DNA of 64,000 bases from Shewanella donghaensis (GCF_007567505.1 NZ_CP041783.1:3968001-4032000); one strand, 5' to 3'. Counted from the first letter of the stretch, positions 46,083 through 55,173 are shown. The notes: generated by a model not told the origin, from the letters alone. Made by a program: numbers and translations.

Positions 46083-46152
46083 CAGTGGGAAGTGAAAGAT
46101 AGCCGCAATTTTTGAAGATAATTAGATATATTTAAACTAAATATTAAGCAAT

Positions 46153-46178
46153 AAAAAACCGCCATAAGGCGGTTTTTT
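46153..46178. terminator. bidirectional terminator between the lipoprotein gene and fbp
   Basis: AAAAAACCGCC and GGCGGTTTTTT around an ATAA loop. Confidence 0.92.
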
Positions 46179-46230
46179 CTTGTCTCAGTACTGTATCAAT
46201 ATGAATTGAATCAATACGAGAAAATGACAA

Positions 46231-47223
46231 TTAATCAATCGAAGGTTCTTCGCTGTAATCAACATCATGGTAGCTCAAGCAAGTATCAACTTCGTTGGCA
46301 CTACCCAAGATAACGGCAACACGTTGATGAATAGCAGAAGGCTCGATATCTAGGATATCGCCATAGCCTGTAGAAGCTTTGCCACCAGCTTGTTCAACAA
46401 GTAATGCCATTGGGTTAGCTTCATACATTAAACGCAGCTTGTATGGCTTCTCAGGGTTCTTGTTATCGGTAGGGTATGTGAAGATACCGCCGCGACATAA
46501 AACGCGATGTACATCACCAACCATTGCAGCAATCCAACGCATATTGAATGATTTCTCACGAGGACCAATTGATCCTAGTAATAAATCAGCAACGTAGGTT
46601 TGCATAGGTGCTTCCCAAAAACGCTGATTTGACATGTTTACCGCAAATTCAGCAGTGTCTTTACTGATGCTCACTTCTGGCGTCGTTAATAAAAATTCAT
46701 TGCTGTCAGGATCTAAAGTATATAACTGCGTACCTTGACCTGTAGTCAGTGCCATCATGGTTGATGGGCCATATAGCACGTAGCCCGCAGCTACTTGCTT
46801 ACGACCACTTTGTAAAAAGCTATGCTCGTTAAACTCGCCTTCACCTGCTGGAAGCACTGAGAAAATAGTACCAACCAATGAGTTAATATCAATGTTTGAT
46901 GAACCATCAAGTGGATCAAAGCAGACTAAGTACTCGCCATCTTTGTTTACTTCAACGACATAATCTTCTTCTTCAGAAGCTAAGCCGCGAACGTTGCCTT
47001 CAGCTTTTAACGCATCTTTGAGCATATCGTTGGTAATGACATCTAACTTCTTTTGGGTTTCACCTTGGACATTTTCTTGGTCAGTAGCGCCTAACACGCC
47101 AGCTAAAGCGCCATGACGGACTGCTTGGCTAATGGCTTTTGAGCAATCGGCTAGGCTAAGGATTAGCTGAGAAAGTGAGGCTGATACAGCTTGATTTGTA
47201 AGGGTTTGTGTCAAAGTTTGCAT
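46231..47223 (-). CDS. fbp: fructose-1,6-bisphosphatase class I
   Basis: 330 residues. Hydrolyses fructose 1,6-bisphosphate in gluconeogenesis; Mg-dependent and cytoplasmic. Metal site [11 protein letters not shown] and [21 protein letters not shown], later [32 protein letters not shown] region (F6P site) and [25 protein letters not shown] at 47223 with AGGAAC upstream. Single gene with a strong terminator. Confidence 0.96.
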   Translation of the reverse strand: MQTLTQTLTNQAVSASLSQLILSLADCSKAISQAVRHGALAGVLGATDQENVQGETQKKLDVITNDMLKDALKAEGNVRGLASEEEDYVVEVNKDGEYLVCFDPLDGSSNIDINSLVGTIFSVLPAGEGEFNEHSFLQSGRKQVAAGYVLYGPSTMMALTTGQGTQLYTLDPDSNEFLLTTPEVSISKDTAEFAVNMSNQRFWEAPMQTYVADLLLGSIGPREKSFNMRWIAAMVGDVHRVLCRGGIFTYPTDNKNPEKPYKLRLMYEANPMALLVEQAGGKASTGYGDILDIEPSAIHQRVAVILGSANEVDTCLSYHDVDYSEEPSID

Positions 47224-47490
47224 GCTTGTTCCTAAGACAGTAGAGGTTAAGGTCGGTAACCAGTGGTGAATGTTCTATTTTATTGCCAACGATAATACCT
47301 TAGATTTGGTCATATTACAGCGTGAATAAGATGAGCTTTATATGACAAACGGTTGATTTGTTATAAACTCGGAGCAAATACCGCTCGGAAGTTGGTTTTT
47401 AGTTAATTAATTATCTGCAGCAATAAAAATAACAACAAAAATAATAATAAGAATAAATACAAACTTTTGATTTTTTCGCAAGGATTGATA

Positions 47491-49755
47491 ATGAATAATA
47501 AATGGAAATCGACCGCCATGTCTTTGGTGTCGGCCATACCGCTAGTATTTGCTAGTTCACTTGTTTCTGATCATGTAATGGCCTCAACTATGAAAATGAC
47601 TGGTAATAAAACCCCGCTCACTATCGAACGAATTCACGCATCCCCTGCGCTTGCCGGCGCTAGCCCTAGAGGATTAAAACTGTCACCTGACGGCTCAGTT
47701 GTGACTTATCTTGCTAGTCGTGAAGACAATCAACATTTTTATGATTTGTGGCAAATGGATATTAATACCTCCAAGCGCAGTATGTTGCTTAATGCCGACA
47801 AGCTTGCTTCTGGTGAATTATCTGATGAAGAGAAAGCTCGTCGTGAACGTCAGCGTATTTATGGTCAAGGGATCATGGAATACTTTTGGGCTGAAGACAG
47901 CCAAGCACTATTGATTCCAGCTGCCGGTAAATTGTATTTTTATACTATTGCTAATCAAAAAGCGGTGGCACTGAATACCGGTGAAGGTTTTGTCACTGAT
48001 GCACGGTTATCGCCAAAAGGGCGTTACGTGTCATTTGTGCGAGAGCAAAATATATACGTGCTTGAGTTAGCCAATGAAAAACTGACCCAACTAACCTTCG
48101 ATGGTAAAGGGCCGATAAAGAACGGTATGGCTGAGTTTGTTGCTCAAGAAGAAATGGGCCGCATGACCGGTTATTGGTGGTCTCCTGATGAGTCATCAAT
48201 TGCCTTTACCCGAATCGATGAATCTGGTGTTGAACTCGTTACGCGTAATGAAATTTATGCTGATGGTATCAAGCTAACTGAACAACGTTACCCTTACGCA
48301 GGTAAAGCCAATGTTGAAATTGAATTAGGTGTTATTCAATTAGCATCTAAAGCCGTTCAATGGATTGAATTAGGTAACGAGAAAGATATTTATTTGCCGA
48401 GAGTTAAGTGGTTACCTGATAGCGTCCACTTGTCATTTCAATGGCAAAGTCGTAATCAACAAGCATTAGATTTACGCATTGTCGAATTAGGTTCAGATAC
48501 CAAAGCTAAAACGGTTATCAAAGAACGCAGTGAAGCATGGGTAAATCTTAATGATGATTTACACTTTTTAAAGCAGCAGAAAGCCTTTATTTGGGCATCT
48601 GAGCGTGATGGCTTTAATCATCTTTATTTATTTGATCTTAACGGCAAACCGATCAAGCAACTGACTCAAGGTGAATGGGCTGTTGATGCTATTGAGTTTG
48701 TTGATGAAAAAGACGGTTGGGTGTATTTTTCTGGCCGTAAAGATACTGTTGTAGAGCGTCACCTATATCGTGTTTCGCTAAGTGGTGACAAGATTGAGAA
48801 ACTATCAGAAAAAGCAGGAATGCATTCAGCCGTTTTTGCTGATAATAAACCTGTTTATTTAGATTATTTCAACAGTTTACAGCAGCCGCCACAAGTGAGT
48901 TTACACAGTGAAACCGGTAAGCAACTAATGTGGGTTGAAGAGAATGCAGTTAATAAAACGCATCCTTTATATGACTTTGCTGGTTTATGGCAAATGCCAG
49001 ATTTTGGTGAATTAAAAGCAGAAGATGGTCAAGCGCTGCAGTATCGCTTATTTAAACCTGCCGATTTTGATGCGGCTAAGAAGTATCCCGTTGTTGTGAG
49101 AGTTTACGGCGGACCCCATGCGCAATTAGTCGTAAACAGCTGGAGTGAAGCGGATTACTTCACTCAGTACTTATTACAACAAGGCTTTGCTGTATTTCAA
49201 TTAGATAACCGCGGTTCAGCGCATCGCGGCACTAAATTTGAATATGTTATTTATCAAAACATGGGTGATGCAGAAGTTAACGATCAAAAAGTCGGTGTTG
49301 ATTACTTACGTACCTTAGCTTTCATTGATGGTGATAACGTTGCTATCTATGGTCATAGTTACGGTGGTTATATGGCATTGATGAGTCAGTTTAAAGCGCC
49401 GGATTATTTTAAAGCGGCTATTTCTGGCGCTCCAGTGACTGATTGGCGTTTGTACGATACTCATTATACAGAACGATATATGGGACATCCTGATAGTAAT
49501 AAGCAAGGTTATGATGCCAGCAGCATTACACCTTATGTGGAAAATTATCAGTCAGGGCTCATGATGTATCACGGTATGGCTGATGATAATGTGTTGTTTG
49601 AAAATAGCACTAGAGTCTATAAAGCATTGCAAGATGAAGGTAAGTTATTCCAAATGATGGATTATCCTGGCTCTAAGCATTCTATGCGCGGTGAGAAAGT
49701 TAGAAATCATTTATATAAATCGTTAGCTGCATTTTTGGAAAACGAGCTTAAATAA
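47491..49755 (+). CDS. exported dipeptidyl-peptidase IV-type serine peptidase (S9 family)
   Basis: 754 residues from ATG 47491 (AAGGA upstream); a TTG/ATT-region start eight codons earlier is disfavoured. Signal peptide about 1-31, ending HVMA. The N-terminal half is a beta-propeller, with the DPP-IV-type double-Glu motif visible as EFVAQEEMGR. The C-terminal alpha/beta hydrolase has Ser623 (GHSYGG), Asp in GMADDNV (698/699) and His730 (SKHSMRG). Cleaves X-Pro or X-Ala dipeptides in the periplasm. The next small gene overlaps its stop by one base. Confidence 0.92.
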   Translation: MNNKWKSTAMSLVSAIPLVFASSLVSDHVMASTMKMTGNKTPLTIERIHASPALAGASPRGLKLSPDGSVVTYLASREDNQHFYDLWQMDINTSKRSMLLNADKLASGELSDEEKARRERQRIYGQGIMEYFWAEDSQALLIPAAGKLYFYTIANQKAVALNTGEGFVTDARLSPKGRYVSFVREQNIYVLELANEKLTQLTFDGKGPIKNGMAEFVAQEEMGRMTGYWWSPDESSIAFTRIDESGVELVTRNEIYADGIKLTEQRYPYAGKANVEIELGVIQLASKAVQWIELGNEKDIYLPRVKWLPDSVHLSFQWQSRNQQALDLRIVELGSDTKAKTVIKERSEAWVNLNDDLHFLKQQKAFIWASERDGFNHLYLFDLNGKPIKQLTQGEWAVDAIEFVDEKDGWVYFSGRKDTVVERHLYRVSLSGDKIEKLSEKAGMHSAVFADNKPVYLDYFNSLQQPPQVSLHSETGKQLMWVEENAVNKTHPLYDFAGLWQMPDFGELKAEDGQALQYRLFKPADFDAAKKYPVVVRVYGGPHAQLVVNSWSEADYFTQYLLQQGFAVFQLDNRGSAHRGTKFEYVIYQNMGDAEVNDQKVGVDYLRTLAFIDGDNVAIYGHSYGGYMALMSQFKAPDYFKAAISGAPVTDWRLYDTHYTERYMGHPDSNKQGYDASSITPYVENYQSGLMMYHGMADDNVLFENSTRVYKALQDEGKLFQMMDYPGSKHSMRGEKVRNHLYKSLAAFLENELK

Positions 49756-49853
49756 TGACCTGGGCGCTTATTCTCATAGGCCTTAATATCATTGTGGCCT
49801 GGGTATTCATATTAACTGTCCGGCAGTTAATTACTCAAAACCGTCGTAAGTAG
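49755..49853 (+). CDS. 32-residue single-pass membrane protein coupled to the DPP-IV gene
   Basis: Starts MTWALILIGLNIIVAWVFIL and ends in a basic tail (QNRRK). Its ATG shares its A with the stop codon of the peptidase gene (TAATG), the classic arrangement for coupled translation. Residues about 3-22 are hydrophobic enough for one membrane helix, with positive charges after it, suggesting the tail faces the cytoplasm. The ORF is short, so chance cannot be excluded; the overlap plus clean membrane design argue for a real gene. No family recognised. Confidence 0.55.
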   Translation: MTWALILIGLNIIVAWVFILTVRQLITQNRRK

Positions 49854-49881
49854 CACATGAAAGACGCGAAAAAATGACATA

Positions 49882-49912
49882 AAAAAAGCCAAGTCACTGA
49901 CTTGGCTTTTTT
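49882..49912. terminator. bidirectional terminator between the DPP-IV unit and arcA
   Basis: AAAAAAGCCAAGTCA and TGACTTGGCTTTTTT, perfect 15 bp arms around one base. Confidence 0.93.
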
Positions 49913-49970
49913 GTACTCTTTTGAAATTGCCACTAACAAATTAACGGCTCACTCATTAGAGTTGAAGTAT

Positions 49971-50687
49971 TTAGTCTTCTAAGTTACCGCAAAAACGATA
50001 GCCTTCACCGTGAATAGTCGCGATGATTTCTGGCGTATCTGGCAAGCTTTCGAAATGCTTACGGATGCGACGGATTGTTACGTCAACAGTACGGTCATGT
50101 GGCTTAAGCTCACGGCCAGTCATTTTCATTAACAGGTCAGCACGAGTTAAGATTTTGCCTGGGTTTTCTACGAAGTGAAGCATCGCGCGGAATTCGCTGC
50201 GAGGTAACTTGTAAGATTCACCTTGTGGGCTAACCAAAGAACGGCTATTGATTTCTAAGCTCCAACCATTGAAACGGTAGAATTCAACAGAACCTTTCTC
50301 TTCGATTTCAGCGCCAGCACTGTTTACGCGAGTTAATAGGTTACGAGCACGGATAGTTAATTCACGTGGGTTAAATGGCTTAGTGATGTAATCATCAGCG
50401 CCAATTTCTAAACCAAGAATTTTATCAACTTCGTTATCACGACCAGTTAGGAAAATTAGGCCAATATTATTGATTTCACGAAGTTCGCGCGCTAATAATA
50501 AACCGTTTTTACCAGGAAGATTGATATCCATAACAACAAGATTAATCTTATTATCTTGCATGGCTTTGTGCATTTCTGCGCCATCATTTGCTTCAGTTAC
50601 TACATACCCTTCGGCTTCAAAAATACTACGTAAAGTATTACGGGTTACAGCTTCATCTTCAACAATAAGAATGTGTGGGTTTTGCAT
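49971..50687 (-). CDS. arcA: aerobic respiration control response regulator ArcA
   Basis: 238 residues, as in E. coli ArcA. OmpR/PhoB-class regulator that controls respiratory and fermentative genes by oxygen/redox state. Receiver domain with D54 ([12 protein letters not shown]), [33 protein letters not shown], and a C-terminal winged helix ([26 protein letters not shown]). In Shewanella the phosphate reaches ArcA via ArcS and HptA rather than a classical ArcB; neither is in the window. A long upstream region suggests several promoters. Confidence 0.96.
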   Translation of the reverse strand: MQNPHILIVEDEAVTRNTLRSIFEAEGYVVTEANDGAEMHKAMQDNKINLVVMDINLPGKNGLLLARELREINNIGLIFLTGRDNEVDKILGLEIGADDYITKPFNPRELTIRARNLLTRVNSAGAEIEEKGSVEFYRFNGWSLEINSRSLVSPQGESYKLPRSEFRAMLHFVENPGKILTRADLLMKMTGRELKPHDRTVDVTIRRIRKHFESLPDTPEIIATIHGEGYRFCGNLED

Positions 50688-51209
50688 GTTATTTACCTAA
50701 ATTAAAAACAATTTGATTCTAGTCATGTAGCACTAGGGCTGTGGCGTTATATAGCTATGAAAACGCCGATAATTTTATAAATTCACGATAGGTGTTTATC
50801 TATGTCTGCCCTGAACAAAACACGCTTCATGACTAGCTATCTTATATAAACTCTGTTTATTGCACTTATTCATTACCGCACTACTTCAACGAGTTATACG
50901 TGACATAAATGTGATCATAAAAAATCAATATTTAGATTGTATGCTGAGCATTGATAAACTCACAATCAGTCAAAAGATCTATTAAACAAACGATTTATAT
51001 AAACTAAGAGATTAAATTGCGTATTAAAGTTCCTTAGCAATCTAATTTTGTTCTACATTTAATACATTACTAACAATATAGAACACATTTAAAAGCATGG
51101 ACATTTATCGGAAATTTAAATCCCCGTTAAATGTAATCGCTTGTGTTACATCTTAGTGTTATGTAGCAAAATCTAGCTAGTGGTGATTATTGTACTCGTT
51201 TTAGGCATT

Positions 51210-51235
51210 TGTTAACAAATGAAATGTTAACAAAT
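51210..51235. repeat. two direct copies of TGTTAACAAAT
   Basis: Copies at 51210-51220 and 51225-51235, period 15 bp. Each contains the palindrome GTTAAC. They lie about 150-180 bp upstream of the DUF3293 start. Confidence 0.7.
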
Positions 51236-51311
51236 TTACAGAGTAGAATTGTTACAAAATTGATTTTTTAGGTAAGCTGTTGATTTTATGGTTTAATTTA
51301 AATATTGTTCT

Positions 51312-51327
51312 TGTGACTTAAGTCACA
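51312..51327. promoter_or_regulatory. perfect CRP consensus palindrome upstream of the DUF3293 gene
   Basis: TGTGA, CTTAAG, TCACA: both half-sites are perfect and the central six bases are themselves palindromic. It ends 60 bp before the ATG of the DUF3293 gene. Confidence 0.75.
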
Positions 51328-51387
51328 TGAGCTTTTGTGCCAAGTATTGCTTTGCTACACTGAATCGGTCTAAATTGAGAATATTGA

Positions 51388-51825
51388 ATGATGGATAATT
51401 TAATTGATAGTCTTTGGTGCAAGTATCAGGGAACCCATTTTTTACTAACACAGCGCATTTCTGATGGATTTTCATTCGCAATAATCACTGCACATAATCC
51501 ATTTGGGAGCATATTAGCCCCTTGTCAAAATCGGTTGTTAGATGGAAAGCTACAACGAAAGATTCAACAATATAACAGTCCTTATCGTTCTTTAATTGGC
51601 GCAGCGCCTGATTTATCCCATATGGAAAAGAGTTGGGCGGTATTTATCGAAAAAGAACAAGCGTTGGATTTAGGCAGGGAATTTAAGCAGCATGCGATTT
51701 ATTATGTGGATAATGGTGTTCTATCATTATTGGCATGTGGGGATGCACCCGATAAAGAAGTGTTAATAGGAGAGTTTGGTAAGCGATCTAAAGTCGTCAA
51801 TGAGCTGCCCGATTTACATGATTAG
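51388..51825 (+). CDS. DUF3293 family protein
   Basis: 145 residues, cytoplasmic by appearance. SFAIITAHNPFGSILAPCQNRLLDGKL matches the ITAxNP ... N ... L pattern that I associate with DUF3293, a small uncharacterised family common in gammaproteobacteria. No catalytic motif is evident. First of two adjacent Met codons used. A perfect CRP palindrome upstream suggests control by carbon or respiratory state. Monocistronic. Confidence 0.8.
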   Translation: MMDNLIDSLWCKYQGTHFLLTQRISDGFSFAIITAHNPFGSILAPCQNRLLDGKLQRKIQQYNSPYRSLIGAAPDLSHMEKSWAVFIEKEQALDLGREFKQHAIYYVDNGVLSLLACGDAPDKEVLIGEFGKRSKVVNELPDLHD

Positions 51826-52229
51826 CGACAGCGAGCTGTTTCTTCTTATTTCATCAAGAGTGGTTGCTAATATGATTCGAAGAATAGTTGCTGATTTTAC
51901 TAAACGCTATTCAGCTATCCTTGCCCAATAGCGGTTAGTTAGATGCTAAAGCTAATCTTTTATCCAATCGTCGCCGAAAGAGTTCTTTAGTAATATTCAT
52001 ATTGCTCATACTCGTAATATATTCCTTTCTAAAATCTATGATTCCTATCTCTTTATGGCTGTTTTATATCAATAAAATTGATCTAAGTGCTTAAAACCGC
52101 TTTTATTCTAAAGTTAGAGCTTCAGTGTCTCTTTTACCGCATAGTGTTATTTAGTCAGTTTATGACAACTCTGAATTGACTTAGGTGGTTCTTTTTTGGT
52201 ATTTTTCACTCTCTTCCTTAGGGAAGAAA
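51826..52229. other. 404 bp region ahead of the lysC riboswitch
   Basis: AT-rich; no ORF above chance. It contains a candidate promoter (TTGACT at 52176-52181, 18 bp, TATTTT at 52200-52205) placed so that transcription would begin just before the riboswitch aptamer. Confidence 0.45.
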
Positions 52230-52396
52230 CAGAAGAGGAGCGTTAGCTAGGTAATAAGTTCGAGGAAAGCCAATTCCATTGACAGCTTATGAGGGAGATT
52301 AACGCCGAGATATTTGCCATGCTTGGTTGCATCCTATATCGGTCGCTTAGGTTGAATCCTGACGATTGTCACCTATTTTTTGGTGGAGAGCTTCTG
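52230..52396 (+). ncRNA. lysine riboswitch (L-box) aptamer
   Basis: P1 closes with CAGAAG (52230-52235) and CTTCTG (52391-52396). The conserved core AGAGGAGCG opens it. GAGGAAAGCC with a matching strand (P2/kink region), GAGGGAGATTAACGCCGAGAT, ATATCGGTCGCTTAGG, TGAATCCTGACGATTGTCACC and GGTGGAGAGCTTCTGG follow in the order of the E. coli lysC aptamer. It lies directly upstream of lysC with no other gene between, apart from a leader ORF. Binding lysine is expected to reduce lysC expression. Confidence 0.93.
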
Positions 52397-52472
52397 GTGA
52401 AAGATTGCTGTTTCCCTTCTTTAAGGGTGCGTTATCACTGCACCAGGCTCTTCGAACGTAGTAAGTTCGGAG
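52394..52472 (+). promoter_or_regulatory. expression platform of the lysine riboswitch
   Basis: After P1 come three stem-loops: CCCTT/AAGGG (52414-52427), GGTGC/GCACC (52426-52444) and CTTCGAAC/GTTCGGAG (52450-52472, one G-U). The last arm contains GGAG, the ribosome site of the leader ORF. CTGGTG in the P1 strand (52394-52399) is complementary to CACCAG (52441-52446), a possible switch pairing. Structures were found by eye only. Confidence 0.45.
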
Positions 52473-52479
52473 TGTAATC

Positions 52480-52590
52480 ATGTTTTTAAGTAACACATTT
52501 CAATTATTTAATCGCTATTCAACTCAACAAATATCAGCCCAATCAGTCTTAGTCCAAAATCCGTCAGTTGTTACGGAGGTCTCACTATGA
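52480..52590 (+). CDS. 36-codon leader ORF between the lysine riboswitch and lysC
   Basis: Starts MFLSNTFQLFNRYSTQ and ends EVSL. CGGAG lies seven bases before its ATG and within the 3' arm of a hairpin. Its stop TGA overlaps the lysC start as ATGA, so lysC translation would depend on ribosomes finishing this ORF. The peptide shows no known domain and no lysine run, so classical attenuation by lysine codons is not suggested. Coding status is inferred from geometry, not from homology. Confidence 0.5.
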   Translation: MFLSNTFQLFNRYSTQQISAQSVLVQNPSVVTEVSL

Positions 52591-53936
52591 GTATAGTAGT
52601 TGCTAAGTTCGGTGGAACATCAGTTGCTGATTTTGAGGCCATGAATCGTTGTGCAGATATCATCCTTGCTAATGCAAATACTCGCGTTGTGGTTGTCAGT
52701 GCTTCTAGCGGTGTGACTAACTTATTAGTTGAGTTAACCCAAGCCAATGTAAACGATCAACGCCGTTTAAGCTTACTGACTCAAATTGCTCAAATTCAAT
52801 ATGACATTGTTGATAAACTCGCACGTCCCCAAGATGTAGCAGCGATTATCGACAAGCTGTTGAGCCAGATGTCGGTGTTAAGTGATAATTTAGTCCTTAA
52901 TAGAAGTAAATCAATTATCGATGAATTACTGTCCATGGGAGAGCAATGTTCTTCATTGTTATTTTCAGCGGTAATTCGTCAAAAAGGCACACCATCAAGT
53001 GCTTTTGATGTTCGCCAAGTATTAAGAACTGACAGTCATTTTGGTAAAGCTGAGCCTAAAATTGAGCAAATTTCGACTTTAGCCACCACTCACTTATTGC
53101 CTTTACTTGCTGAGCAAGTGATCGTCACTCAAGGTTTCATCGGGGCCGATGAAGAGGGCAATACAACGACTTTAGGCCGAGGTGGTAGTGACTATTCTGC
53201 AGCATTATTAGCTGAGGCATTAAAAGCCGATGCCGTTGAAATCTGGACCGATGTTGCGGGCATTTATACGACCGACCCTCGTTTAGCACCTAATGCACGT
53301 CCAATTCCTGAAATTAGCTTTAATGAAGCCGCTGAAATGGCGACTTTTGGCGCTAAAGTGTTACATCCTGCCACGATACTTCCTGCTGTACGTCAACAAA
53401 TTCAGGTATTTGTGGGGTCAAGTAAGGCGCCAGAACAGGGCGGTACTTGGATCCGTCATCAAGTAGAAAACGCGCCGGTTTATCGCGCAGTCACTTTACG
53501 AAAAGACCAAACCTTATTAAATCTACATAGTTTGCAAATGCTACATGCTCAGGGCTTTTTAGCACACACATTTGCAACGCTTGCTAAGCACAAAATTTCG
53601 GTTGATTTGATTACGACTTCAGAAGTAAACGTATCATTAACCCTCGACCAAACGGGATCTGATTCTAGTGGCCAAGGTTTATTGAGCGAATCACTGTTGC
53701 AAGAATTATCGGAAAACTGTCGAGTCAGAGTCGAAGACAAGTTAGCTTTGGTCGCTATCATTGGTAACCAGATAGCTTCAACTGCCGGCATTTGTAGTCG
53801 AGTCTTTTCTGTGCTTGAGAAGCATAATGTACGGATGATCTGTCAAGGTGCTAGCCCGCATAACTTATGTGTTTTAGTTGATGAATCTGAAGCTGCCGGT
53901 GTGGTTAATGCTTTGCATCAGAATCTATTTGAATAA
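52587..53936 (+). CDS. lysC: lysine-sensitive aspartokinase III
   Basis: 449 residues, equal to E. coli LysC. First step of the aspartate family pathway: phosphorylates aspartate towards lysine, threonine and methionine. The kinase domain opens IVVAKFGGTSVADFEAMNRC, with WTDVAGIYTTDPR further on. Two C-terminal ACT domains (about 300-449) bind the feedback inhibitor lysine. Its own ribosome site GGAGG (52576-52579 region) lies inside the leader ORF. Controlled by the lysine riboswitch. The aspartoacylase-like gene follows after 7 bp. Confidence 0.96.
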   Translation: MSIVVAKFGGTSVADFEAMNRCADIILANANTRVVVVSASSGVTNLLVELTQANVNDQRRLSLLTQIAQIQYDIVDKLARPQDVAAIIDKLLSQMSVLSDNLVLNRSKSIIDELLSMGEQCSSLLFSAVIRQKGTPSSAFDVRQVLRTDSHFGKAEPKIEQISTLATTHLLPLLAEQVIVTQGFIGADEEGNTTTLGRGGSDYSAALLAEALKADAVEIWTDVAGIYTTDPRLAPNARPIPEISFNEAAEMATFGAKVLHPATILPAVRQQIQVFVGSSKAPEQGGTWIRHQVENAPVYRAVTLRKDQTLLNLHSLQMLHAQGFLAHTFATLAKHKISVDLITTSEVNVSLTLDQTGSDSSGQGLLSESLLQELSENCRVRVEDKLALVAIIGNQIASTAGICSRVFSVLEKHNVRMICQGASPHNLCVLVDESEAAGVVNALHQNLFE

Positions 53937-53943
53937 CGGATAA

Positions 53944-55095
53944 ATGGTATTTATGTCATCAGTGAACGCTATAACAGGAAAGGATTCTTTACCGACAATC
54001 GCTAATGTTAAGGTGGGTGAGTTAGCCACAGGCCAGGCGCTAACGGCGCCATTGTTTAGCTTTATTGGCGAAGATTCTGCTGCGCCTAGTGTATATATTC
54101 AAGCCAATGTTCATGGGGCTGAAGTACAAGGTAACGCAGTGATACATCAGCTGATGACCTTGTTAAAAGACTATACTGTGTTGGGTGATATTCATTGTGT
54201 GCCACTAGCCAACCCTTTAGGTATTAACCAAAAAAGTGGTGAATTTACTTTAGGACGCTTTGATCCCATCACAGGGGTTAATTGGAACCGCGAGTATTAC
54301 GATCACGGCATTGATATTGCGCAGTGGTTCAACGAACATCAACATCTTGCAGACAAAGAGTTGTTTAGTGCATTTCGTCATCATTTACTGAATAGCTGTC
54401 AGCAACGTTTATTAAATCCTTGGGGCATAAGTACAGGGCATCGCTTAGCGGTGACGCTACAACATATGGCCCACGATGCTGATATCGTACTTGATTTGCA
54501 CACTGGGCCTAAATCTGCAAAGCATCTTTATTGTCCAGAGTATGATGCAGAATCAGCAACGTTTTTCTCAATTCCATTTTCGTTAATCATTCCCAATGAA
54601 TTTGGCGGAGCAATGGATGAGGCGGCATTCTATCCTTGGTGGCAGCTAACTGAATTTGCCAGTACACAAGGTCGTAATTTCGATGTGCCAGTTGCTGCTT
54701 TTACCTTAGAGCTGGCAAGCCAAGAACGTATTGATATGGCTGATGCTAAAACCGATGCTCTGGGTATTTTGGCTTATTTAAGTCATCGAGGAGTGATTAA
54801 AGAATCAGTGAGTCCTGCAAAAATGAAGCGCTGGGGCTGTTACTTAAAGGACTATAAAAAGTTTCATGCACCTAAAGCGGGACTTGTAGAATATTGCGCG
54901 AAACCAGGGGAGCCGTTAGCGGCTGGGGAAACCCTAGTCACCTTATTAAGATTGGAGCAATATGGGAGTGACGAGGCTATGACGTCGGTTAGCTTACCGA
55001 TAGATTGCGTGCCAGTGCTTCACTTTGCTTCTGCTTCTGTACATCAAGGCACTGAGCTTTATAAAGTCATGACTAATGTGTTCTCAATATCTTAA
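53944..55095 (+). CDS. succinylglutamate desuccinylase/aspartoacylase family protein
   Basis: 383 residues. Zinc-dependent M14-like fold: H57 and E60 in NVHGAEVQGN, R116 in NWNREY and H186 in LDLHTGP match the AstE/AspA metal and substrate residues. The C-terminal part (about 300-383) is a small beta-rich extension. Only 7 bp separate it from lysC, so it is very likely under the lysine riboswitch. No ast operon is nearby, which argues against arginine catabolism and leaves a role in deacylating an aspartate- or lysine-pathway compound as a possibility. Start is the first of two nearby ATGs. Confidence 0.87.
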   Translation: MVFMSSVNAITGKDSLPTIANVKVGELATGQALTAPLFSFIGEDSAAPSVYIQANVHGAEVQGNAVIHQLMTLLKDYTVLGDIHCVPLANPLGINQKSGEFTLGRFDPITGVNWNREYYDHGIDIAQWFNEHQHLADKELFSAFRHHLLNSCQQRLLNPWGISTGHRLAVTLQHMAHDADIVLDLHTGPKSAKHLYCPEYDAESATFFSIPFSLIIPNEFGGAMDEAAFYPWWQLTEFASTQGRNFDVPVAAFTLELASQERIDMADAKTDALGILAYLSHRGVIKESVSPAKMKRWGCYLKDYKKFHAPKAGLVEYCAKPGEPLAAGETLVTLLRLEQYGSDEAMTSVSLPIDCVPVLHFASASVHQGTELYKVMTNVFSIS

Positions 55096-55127
55096 TAAAG
55101 ACAAAAAATTAAACCTATTCGCGTTAA

Positions 55128-55173
55128 CGCTATTTAGCATCAAGTAATTATCTTTTCTTGATGCTAAACAGCG
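55128..55173. terminator. 17 bp inverted repeat between convergent genes
   Basis: CGCTATTTAGCATCAAG (55128-55144) and CTTGATGCTAAACAGCG (55157-55173) pair with one mismatch around a 12-base loop. It has no T-run on either side, but it is the only candidate transcription stop between the aspartoacylase-like and M50 genes. Confidence 0.55.

Larger units (their letters stand above)
50688..51387. other. 700 bp divergent region between arcA and the DUF3293 gene
   Basis: AT-rich and free of believable ORFs. Elements: two TGTTAACAAAT direct repeats (51210-51235) and a perfect CRP palindrome (51312-51327), both nearer the DUF3293 gene. A partial FNR-like TTGAT-N4-GTCAT lies at about 50712, close to arcA, but only one half is good. 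Confidence 0.55.

Noticed and set aside
50705..50725. FNR site near arcA (TTGAT-N4-GTCAT)
   Set aside because: Only one half-site is good; in AT-rich DNA this is weak.
52289..52477. 62-codon open frame over the lysine riboswitch
   Set aside because: It overlaps structured aptamer RNA whose conserved elements explain the sequence better than a protein does.
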